64,000 nt of DNA. Source: Eunapius fragilis. Taxonomy: Eukaryota > Porifera > Demospongiae > Spongillida > Spongillidae. Each line of letters opens with the position of its first letter. Within the stretch, counting starts at the first letter, position 1. Shown piece by piece: positions 56,101-64,000 of this stretch. The stretch covers positions 5,132,556-5,196,555 of the forward strand of contig OY811991.1 in NCBI GenBank assembly GCA_963681505.1, read 5' to 3'. Made by a program: the position numbers and the translations under genes. The notes beneath the pieces are model-generated. The model was given only the letters and a program-made list of their open reading frames with translations. It ran no database searches and had not been told where the DNA came from.

Positions 56101-59100
56101 GTGGTGAGTGAGTAGTGATGGTGGTAGTGGTGAGTGAGTAGTGATGGTGGTAGTGGTGAGTGAGTAGTGATGGTGGTAGTGGTGAGTGAGTAGTGATGGT
56201 GGTAGTGGTGAGTGAGTAGTGATGGTGGTAGTGGGGAGTGAGTAGTGATGGTGGTAGTGGGGAGTGAGTAGTGATGGTGGTAGTGGGGAGTGAGTAGTGA
56301 TGGTGGTAGTGGGGAGTGAGTAGTGATGGTGGTAGTGGGGAGTGAGTAGTGATGGTGGTAGTGGTGAGTGAGTAGTGATGGTGGTAGTGGTGAGTGAGTA
56401 GTGATGGTGGTAGTGGTGAGTGAGTAGTGATGGTGGTAGTGGGGAGTGAGTAGTGATGGTGGTAGTGGGGAGTGAGTAGTGATGGTGGTAGTGGTGAGTG
56501 AGTAGTGATGGTGGTAGTGGTGAGTGAGTAGTGATGGTGGTAGTGGGGAGTGAGTAGTGATGGTGGTAGTGGTGAGTGAGTAGTGATGGTGGTAGTGGTG
56601 AGTGAGTAGTGATGGTGGTAGTGGTGAGTGAGTAGTGATGGTGGTAGTGGTGAGTGAGTAGTGATGGTGGTAGTGGGGAGTGAGTAGTGATGGTGGTAGT
56701 GGTGAGTGAGTAGTGATGGTGGTAGTGGGGAGTGAGTAGTGATGGTGGTAGTGGGGAGTGAGTAGTGATGGTGGTAGTGGTGAGTGAGTAGTGATGGTGG
56801 TAGTGGGGAGTGAGTAGTGATGGTGGTAGTGGTGAGTGAGTAGTGATGGTGGTAGTGGTGAGTGAGTAGTGATGGTGGTAGTGGTGAGTGAGTAGTGATG
56901 GTGGTAGTGGTGAGTGAGTAGTGATGGTGGTAGTGGTGAGTGAGTAGTGATGGTGGTAGTGGTGAGTGAGTAGTGATGGTGGTAGTGGGGAGTGAGTAGT
57001 GATGGTGGTAGTGGGGAGTGAGTAGTGATGGTGGTAGTGGGGAGTGAGTAGTGATGGTGGTAGTGGTGAGTGAGTAGTGATGGTGGTAGTGGGGAGTGAG
57101 TAGTGATGGTGGTAGTGGGGAGTGAGTAGTGATGGTGGTAGTGGTGAGTGAGTAGTGATGGTGGTAGTGGTGAGTGAGTAGTGATGGTGGTAGTGGTGAG
57201 TGAGTAGTGATGGTGGTAGTGGTGAGTGAGTAGTGATGGTGGTAGTGGGGAGTGAGTAGTGATGGTGGTAGTGGGGAGTGAGTAATGATGGTGGTAGTGG
57301 TGAGTGAGTAGTGATGGTGGTAGTGGGGAGTGAGTAGTGATGGTGGTAGTGGTGAGTGAGTAGTGATGGTGGTAGTGGTGAGTGAGTAGTGATGGTGGTA
57401 GTGGTGAGTGAGTAGTGATGGTGGTAGTGGGGAGTGAGTAGTGATGGTGGTAGTGGGGAGTAGTAGTGATGGTGGTAGTGGGGAGTGAGTAGTGATGGTG
57501 GTAGTGGTGAGTGAGTAGTGATGGTGGTAGTGGGGAGTGAGTAGTGATGGTGGTAGTGGGGAGTGAGTAGTGATGGTGGTAGTGGTGAGTGAGTAGTGAT
57601 GGTGGTAGTGGTGAGTGAGTAGTGATGGTGGTAGTGGTGAGTGAGTAGTGATGGTGGTAGTGGGGAGTGAGTAGTGATGGTGGTAGTGGGGAGTGAGTAG
57701 TGATGGTGGTAGTGGTGAGTGAGTAGTGATGGTGGTAGTGGGGAGTGAGTAGTGATGGTGGTAGTGGTGAGTGAGTAGTGATGGTGGTAGTGGGGAGTGA
57801 GTAGTGATGGTGGTAGTGGTGAGTGAGTAGTGATGGTGGTAGTGGTGAGTGAGTAGTGATGGTGGTAGTGGTGAGTGAGTAGTGATGGTGGTAGTGGTGA
57901 GTGAGTAGTGATGGTGGTAGTGGTGAGTGAGTAGTGATGGTGGTAGTGGTGAGTGAGTAGTGATGGTGGTAGTGGTGAGTGAGTAGTGATGGTGGTAGTG
58001 GTGAGTGAGTAGTGATGGTGGTAGTGGTGAGTGAGTAGTGATGGTGGTAGTGGGGAGTGAGTAGTGATGGTGGTAGTGGTGGTTGTGGGGAACAGAAGAG
58101 AGCACACTTACCAGGAGAACAGTGGCAATGAAGGTGGGCAACATCTCTGTCCACATCAATACACATCACGTGTTCCCAAAGAAAACTGAAAGGGTAAAAC
58201 CAAGGTGGGCATTAATAAGCAACTAGTACATCACCTCCACTCCTCGTACTACCATTACAAGCTAACGCCCATATGTGACATTCTCTAATGAGAATTATAT
58301 GTTGACTAATGGGCTTTTAAGATTAATATGCAGCTACAAAGGGGTTAACGATGCTCTCTAACATTTGTAAGCGAATGTGGTCGGGGAATCAGCAGAATCT
58401 ACAACCTGTGAAGCCTTACATTTGCATGCTAAGGTAACCAGGCTTCAGCTGATGAGTACACATATGCACACAGGTGTACACATATCTGTTACACATTGTT
58501 ACAAGTGGCAGTACAGCACGTGCAATACACATGGTGTGGTAACCGGGGAGGCTGTAACCAGGGAGGCTGTAACCAGGGAGGCTGTAAGCAGGGAGGTTGT
58601 AACCAGGGAGGTTGCACTACTGTCCAAACAAACTATCTTTAACAGGGAATGGAGGTACAAGGAGATGGGGAGGAAGAGGCACTACGGGCTGGGGAGGAGG
58701 CACAAGGGAATGGGGAGGAGGCACAACCATGGGCTACGGACAAAGGAATTAGCAGTCTTTCCACTCAAAATTTTAAGGTAGGTGCACTCCCCTCCTCCTC
58801 CCCTCTTCCTCCCCTCAGATTTGGCTTTCCCTTCAGAAGGTATCACCTTTTGTTGTCGACAATAGCTCCGTCACTTTCCAGAACAGAGTTGGGTAACCAT
58901 TTTAGGAGAATGGCAGAGTTCACTTGGTGCAAGCTTAGATACCCAGGCAACGCGACGGTAAAGCCAGGCTAAGGGGGTATAGTGTGTTGGATGATGTGAG
59001 TAGTGAGTGTGAGTGTGTGAGTGTGGAGTGTGTATGTGTGTGTAAGTGTGAGCGAGTGAGTGTGTGTGTGAGTGTGTGTGAGTGAGTGTGTGTGTGTGCA

Positions 59101-59873
59101 TGTGCGGGCATGTTGTATAACACAACACCCCTCCCCCCCTCCCCGCTCACTGGCTGGACGTGGACATTGTTCTTTCCAAAGACCACTGAGCTGCCTGGGC
59201 TCTGGTACAAGGATTGAACGTGATCCCATGCCTCCTCAGAGGGTACCCCCTCCTGTGTGTGGGTACACAAATGGGAGAGGGGAGGAGGAGGGAAGACAGT
59301 GACATTGAATTCTGCAAAACGTGGTGCAAAAAAAAAAAAAACCAGCTAGGCAGGGAAGGGGTGCAAAAGAGGTGCAAGCTACAAAATAAAAAAACTAAAA
59401 GGCCGAGTGCAAAGATGTTCATTAAAGAAACAGTGTGCAAAGATAACAGCGGGTAGGGGAGGCAATAGTTGTAACAACTAAGTCCACACATCTCCTTTGG
59501 TGAGTACACAAAATGGAACACGTGTGATTATACAACACTTAAGAAATAAACATATTACAAATTCCCATTTAGCATTGATAAAATACTCAAAGGCAGAGAG
59601 GAGGGAAGGGGAGAGGGAGGGAGGGAGGGAGGAAGGGAGAGGAGGGAGGGGAGGGAGGGAAGGAGAGGAGAGAGGGGAGGGAGGGGAGGGAGAGGAGGGA
59701 GGGGAGGGAGAGGAGGGAGGGAGGAGAGGAGGGAGGAGAGGAGGGAGGAGAGAGTTAATAAAGAATAAAGCACATACTCATTAACAATGGTGAACTAATT
59801 ATTCACTCACATATATGGCTGCCATAGCACTGTAAGGAAATGAAGTAGGTCAACATTGCAACGTATGTGCACA

Positions 59874-59968
<95 letters not shown>

Positions 59969-61343
59969 AAGCACATATATGCATACTTACGGAGAGTGTC
60001 GCTTGACAATCTCCATAGGTGAAGGCGACAGAAAGGAAGTATCCACTGATTTGAGCCGACTGAATCGAAGAGAGCAGGGGCCGTCTGCCACAGAGTTAAC
60101 CAAAGGTGAGTAACTACCACAAACACGCACAAGCATGCATACAAGTGCTCATTACATTGTTTGGTTTACCTAACAGTGTACAGAAGATATCCCCATACAC
60201 TGGATGTCTCATGATTGAATGTTCCACATAGTACAAGCTGTAAACAAGATGTCAGTGTACATAACAAAACATCCTTCCTTCAACCCCCTCTCCAAGCCCC
60301 TTTCACCCGTCTTTTCCCGACCTCCATTCCCACCCTCTTAATCTGCTCTGCACTCCGACCTCTGACCCCCCCCCCCCCCCCCCCCCCCGACCATCACAAC
60401 ACACCACTCACCCAGCGTTAGTTGCTATGGCATCGACAATGGCCTTCAGCTTTCCCTCCACCATGGCCACCCTCACCCAGATGATCCTCCGCTCGGTGGG
60501 GGCGCTGCCCTGCATGTGGGCATAGTCGGGACGTCCGTTGGCCTGCTGCGTGAAGCTGGTGGTGTACACTTCTTCGGCTTCCCTGACCCTCTTGCCAAGG
60601 TCATGCAGTATCTTCCCTGATGGTGGGAGGGGCTTGGATCGGGAGGCTTGGTACCGTTTCTTCGCCCCACAGGAGAGGATTTCCTCAACCACGTCTACTC
60701 ATCAGTTGAGGGGGGGGTGGGGGGGTGGGGGGGGGGGGGGTGGGGCGATATAGTGGTGGCAATGTAGCGGAGAGAAAAGAGATATTAGGTATGGTAAGAT
60801 GGTTGTTGACATTGTAGCATCACTTTCGTATCAAAGTTGATTCATATGCCCCATAGCATGGTTTATACATGCACATGTAAACCATATGCCCCCGCTCACC
60901 ACAGAACGTGGAAAACTTCGAGTGACTCCAATGAATCTTAGAGGCTACGCCTGCCTCAATGATTTGTTTGGACTGTACGGAGGGAAAAGGGAGGAGGAGG
61001 GGTGGTGAGGACTTCAACTTCTCACTACCTTTACAATACAAGTGCTATTATTAATAACAGGATAGTCCATAACCCCTCGAAGATGTCCCTCTAAATAACT
61101 AACGTTCCGTTGCGTACCGACATTGCATATAGTAATATAACGACTATGACCGCTGGCTGCTTGGATGCACCCGAAAGCCTCTCGAATGTACGCATAAGGC
61201 GCACAAACATATGCACGCATAATGTGTGGGACACGATCGCGGTGTATGATTTATTTTGCATCCGCAAAATCTCCAGCCCCATGAAACCAGCTTACCTCTT
61301 GCTTGCAACGGTTGATGAGCGATTCGAAATGCGTGGAGTCCAT
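47123..61343 (-). CDS. SGSM: SGSM copy (right arm)
   Basis: Mirror of 19829-34238: ATG codon at 61343-61341 and TAG at 47123-47125, with exon order and splice sites conserved (for example, final exon motif [12 protein letters not shown]). The exon equivalent to 30009-30850 lacks one G in a G run near 51170, which would shift the frame. Intronic C/G runs also differ by single bases (for example near 48050). These are typical consensus errors. Not evidence for a second SGSM gene. Confidence 0.8.
47285..47490. repeat. Mirror of the 23-bp minisatellite (33890-34075)
   Basis: ATACCCAATGACACAACATGGCT units; same array as on the left, with one extra unit or so and single-base differences. Confidence 0.85.
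48420..48595. repeat. Mirror of the CT-rich tract (32760-32940)
   Basis: GGGGAGGGGGAGAAGAGAGA units; a few bases shorter than the left copy. Confidence 0.85.
50164..50489. mobile_element. MITE copy (right arm)
   Basis: Inverted duplicate of 30873-31198; same length and same decayed CATAGG end. Confidence 0.8.
52425..53430. repeat. Mirror of the 19-bp minisatellite (27930-28940)
   Basis: CCTAACACCACCTTAGCAC units in the same variant order as the left arm. Confidence 0.9.
53632..53947. repeat. Mirror of the 15-bp minisatellite (27416-27735)
   Basis: TATCTCCTATGGGCC units; the open frames translate identically to those of the left arm. Confidence 0.9.
55247..58087. repeat. Mirror of the 26-bp minisatellite
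   Basis: Same total length, same order of A/C unit types as far as the translated frames show, same short unit (about 57465) and same point variant (about 57287) as the left array. Confidence 0.95.
59595..59967. repeat. CT-rich tract (59595-59755) and (CA)n (59875-59967), right arm
   Basis: Counterparts of 21370-21640 and 21187-21251 but of clearly different length, showing that this outer part of the right arm is a different allele. Confidence 0.85.
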
Positions 61344-61502
61344 TGTCCACTCTTGGGACAATCATTGACATAGATAAGCCATAACGAATTTATGTTTTGC
61401 CCGCGACCGGAACTTAATATTAATTACAGAGTAATAATTAACCATTGGCCGGCCCCTCATTTCCTTGTTGTTTCTATAGAAGTTACTAGCTAGTGCGTTG
61501 TA
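61344..61502. promoter_or_regulatory. Bidirectional promoter copy (right arm)
   Basis: Same CCAAT-containing intergenic region as 19679-19828, 159 bp here, with a short insertion near the carboxypeptidase start. Confidence 0.55.
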
Positions 61503-63260
61503 ATGACGCGCCCGAAGCGACCACTTGAAGTGGCGTGGGTTCTTTTCGCGGCCTGTGTGACTCTCACGAATACGGCACCCGCCTTTCGAAGGACTCATGT
61601 CGTAGAGTTCGTCCATCACGGCAATGGCGCCCTACACGACACCATGTTGCAAGTAGCAAACGACTGTCAGTCCATTACGCGGATGTATACCATTGGTAAG
61701 TCTGTCGAAGGAGTCGACCTTTACGTGATGGAGATAAGCGATAACCCTGGCGTTCACGAGCCTGGAGAGCCGGAGTTCAAGTACATAGGAAACATGCACG
61801 GGAACGAGGTAACGGGAAGAGAGACGCTACTTCACTTCATGCAGGACTTGTGCGACCGCTATGGCGTGGACCCAAAAGTCACGAAGCTGGTGGACTCCAC
61901 ACGCATTCACATTTTACCCACAATGAACCCTGACGGCCACGCCATCGCGACCGAGGAAGATACTACTGGTCTCCTTGGGCGCAACAACGCTCACGACGTA
62001 GACCTGAACCGCAACTTCCCCGACCGCTTTTCCGAAACCACGACAGCATCCAGGGAAATGGAACCGGAGACGCAGGCGGTCATGCGATGGTTGAAGGAGT
62101 ATCCTTTCGTGCTGTCGGCCAACTTCCACAACGGCGCCCTCGTAGCTAACTATCCGTACGACAACAGCGTCAACGGGCTCTCTGTTTACACGCCCACCGA
62201 AGACAACGACATCTTCGTTCAGGTCGCCCGGGCCTACTCGCACGCCCACACGACCATGTCGCGCGGAGACCGGTGTCCGATGGATGCTACCGGCTTCACG
62301 GAGGGCATCACTAACGGTGCGGCCTGGTACAGCGTGAGCGGGGGCATGCAGGACTACAACTACCTCCACTCCAACTGCTTCGAGGTAACCATCGAGCAAG
62401 GGTGCACCAAGTACCCTCCGGCGTCCCAACTGGAGGGCATATGGAACGCCAACAGGGGGGCCATGTATGCCTTTGTGGAGGAAGTGCACAAGGGGATCAG
62501 GGGATTCGTCTTGGACGCCGAGGGGAAGCCGATCGAAGGAGCGACGATCGCCGTGCCGTCCGGCCGCCCCGTCAGAGCGGCCAAAGACGGGGACTTCTGG
62601 CGACTTGTCGCTCCTGGGACTTACACCGTCACTGCAACGGCCCCGGGCTACGTGCGCCAGCAGCAAACGGTTGTCGTTGGCAACGGCCCCGCTGTTAAAG
62701 TGGATTTCACTTTGCAGGCGCAGGAAACGGTGGTTGTTCAGGGTATAGAGTCCGATGCCTCTGTGCCGACTGGCACAACAACGCCCGCAGTTGTCACCAC
62801 AGGAGCAACACAGGGGTCTATGGCTACTGCCACTACGGGAGCAACACAGGAGTCTGTGGCTACTGTCACTACGGAAACAGTGTCCAGCAGTGATCATCCC
62901 ACTGGTAGTACATCTACGCATTTCAGGGGTAGTCAGGCGATTCCAATGGTGATAGTGGGTGTGATACTTGGTGTGATCCTACTTCTTCTGGGAGCCATTG
63001 TTACCTTTTCGGTCATTATCGCCTGTCACCTCATCAAGTCCAGGCACACTCGTAAGGGGTTTGCCCCCCTTCCCCTCGACGAACAGTCAGAGCGAAAGCC
63101 CAACTTCAACTACAAGATGATTCACCCACCAACCTCTTTGCCCCTTGTCGAGGCCCCAGCCTACAATGATGACCCCCCAGCTGAGCTTCCTGTTGACCTG
63201 GCTTCAGATACTGAAGATGTTATCTTTTCAGTCAATGGCATTGCCACAAGCAAATCCTAA
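61503..63260 (+). CDS. M14 carboxypeptidase copy (right arm)
   Basis: 585 residues, intact. It differs from the left copy by four residues: Q195R, D267E, T443A and V484I. Zinc ligands, catalytic Glu298, transthyretin-like domain, TM helix and tail are all kept. Conservative differences with no frameshifts look like allelic variation. Confidence 0.9.
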   Translation: MTRPKRPLEVAWVLFAACVTLTNTAPAFRRTHVVEFVHHGNGALHDTMLQVANDCQSITRMYTIGKSVEGVDLYVMEISDNPGVHEPGEPEFKYIGNMHGNEVTGRETLLHFMQDLCDRYGVDPKVTKLVDSTRIHILPTMNPDGHAIATEEDTTGLLGRNNAHDVDLNRNFPDRFSETTTASREMEPETQAVMRWLKEYPFVLSANFHNGALVANYPYDNSVNGLSVYTPTEDNDIFVQVARAYSHAHTTMSRGDRCPMDATGFTEGITNGAAWYSVSGGMQDYNYLHSNCFEVTIEQGCTKYPPASQLEGIWNANRGAMYAFVEEVHKGIRGFVLDAEGKPIEGATIAVPSGRPVRAAKDGDFWRLVAPGTYTVTATAPGYVRQQQTVVVGNGPAVKVDFTLQAQETVVVQGIESDASVPTGTTTPAVVTTGATQGSMATATTGATQESVATVTTETVSSSDHPTGSTSTHFRGSQAIPMVIVGVILGVILLLLGAIVTFSVIIACHLIKSRHTRKGFAPLPLDEQSERKPNFNYKMIHPPTSLPLVEAPAYNDDPPAELPVDLASDTEDVIFSVNGIATSKS

Positions 63261-63428
63261 ATCCACACACACATGCAATCACAACATTTTTTTTTTTTTG
63301 GTGTTCTGTATTTTTCTTACATGTAATAATAGCCTTTTTAAAATTATGGCTGTAAAACACCCTTATATTGGAAAAACATGCATGAAATTTAGCACAAAAA
63401 AAGGTTTGGAAGGTGTAAAAAAAAAAGG

Positions 63429-64000
63429 TCATGGTTCCTTAGAAGTTGTGGAATCTGTTGGTATGTGTTGACACGTGTCCATTCCTGTTGACTGGACATC
63501 TTGGTGATTAGTTACTTCAGCAGGGTTCATACCTTCAGCACTACTACTGTCTGGAGGATGTGTGGATATGACTTCCTCACTGGTGACCACCTGCTGCTCC
63601 AGCCCTGTGGTATGCGCGTCAGTCACTACTGTTTGCTCCGCATCGGAGGTGGGTTGGTCGCTAAATGGAATCAGAACATCACTGGGCGAAGCCAACTCCC
63701 TGCTGATAACTGCGGCAGCAAGCTTGTGGAAGCCCGACTTGTGCTTGTTCCCACCACCCTCACTCGCTGCCTCCACATTGCTAAGCAAGCTCGTAACGGC
63801 TTGCAGGAGGTTGAAGTCGGCTGGAAGGTTCTGGAGCGCTTCTGGAGACATACTGGCAAGCGTCTGGGACAGGGCCTGCACGGTTTCTGCTGTGGTTCCG
63901 GCACTGGACAGCAGGGCCTCAGGTATGGGGAGGACCACGGCATCCGACGTCACAAGGGCAGGCAGCACCTGGATCATGCCCCCGTCCCCAGACTGCCCCC
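63429..64000 (-). CDS. C-terminal part of the poly-HTH gene copy (right arm, cut by window)
   Basis: Mirrors the last ~190 codons of 13086-17753 (MIQVLPALVTSDAVVLPIPE to TDSTTSKEP) with the same stop. The translation is identical over the visible part. Confidence 0.88.
   Translation of the reverse strand, partial: GQSGDGGMIQVLPALVTSDAVVLPIPEALLSSAGTTAETVQALSQTLASMSPEALQNLPADFNLLQAVTSLLSNVEAASEGGGNKHKSGFHKLAAAVISRELASPSDVLIPFSDQPTSDAEQTVVTDAHTTGLEQQVVTSEEVISTHPPDSSSAEGMNPAEVTNHQDVQSTGMDTCQHIPTDSTTSKEP

Larger units (their letters stand above)
44137..64000. repeat. Right arm of the inverted duplication
   Basis: Reverse complement of 17182-37234, truncated by the gap at one end and by the window at the other. 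The first ~2 kb after the gap differs from the left arm mostly by small indels, which scramble reading frames that are intact on the left. The next ~12 kb is almost identical. Beyond about 58.58 kb substitutions and repeat-length differences appear. Most likely an alternative haplotype contig placed in inverted orientation; a true genomic palindrome is the alternative. Confidence 0.95.

Overview
This is eukaryotic, animal-type DNA. All the multi-exon genes have GT-AG introns, the introns are packed with mini- and microsatellites, and the gene set includes metazoan families (RIM-binding protein, SGSM RUN-TBC protein, tyrosylprotein sulfotransferase, membrane-bound M14 carboxypeptidase). Genes are close together and several are intronless, which suggests a compact invertebrate genome. 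An early-branching animal such as a sponge is plausible, but I cannot fix the lineage from sequence alone.

Layout. 1-8600 (+) is the 3' part of a RIM-binding protein gene (12 exons seen; coiled coil, SH3, two FN3, SH3, SH3). 9681-11760 (+) is a secreted proteinase K-type subtilase in two exons. 13086-17753 (+) is an intronless 1555-residue protein with about ten helix-turn-helix modules of Psq/CENP-B type and no visible transposase domain. 17921-19678 (-) is an intronless type I membrane carboxypeptidase. Only 150 bp away, head to head, 19829-34238 (+) is a 22-exon SGSM1/2 gene whose spliced frame is intact (1007 residues). 34615-40956 (-) is a tyrosylprotein sulfotransferase locus. 41490-43239 (+) is a complete seven-exon GH25 lysozyme with a TATA box and a poly(A) signal.

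The most interesting biology is the sulfotransferase locus. Three large tandem exons, C (40136-40956), B (36730-37565) and A (35459-36249), each encode a membrane anchor plus a sulfotransferase domain. Each ends in a splice donor at the same codon and in the same phase. I find only one matching C-terminal exon (34615-34777). This is the variable-first-exon/constant-last-exon design known from UGT1A and clustered protocadherins. The 3' ends of the three variable exons are also nearly identical while A is otherwise strongly diverged, as expected from gene conversion.

The second large feature is an inverted duplication. 44137-64000 is the reverse complement of 17182-37234, and the two arms are separated by 6.7 kb of unique sequence and a 200-N gap. 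The inner ~14 kb of the arms is practically identical, including a 109-copy 26-bp minisatellite, apart from small indels that cluster at runs and near the gap. Outside about 22.79 kb / 58.58 kb the arms differ by real substitutions and repeat-length changes. I read this as most likely a scaffolding fold-back of a second haplotype contig, so the right-arm genes should not be counted as extra paralogs without long-read support.
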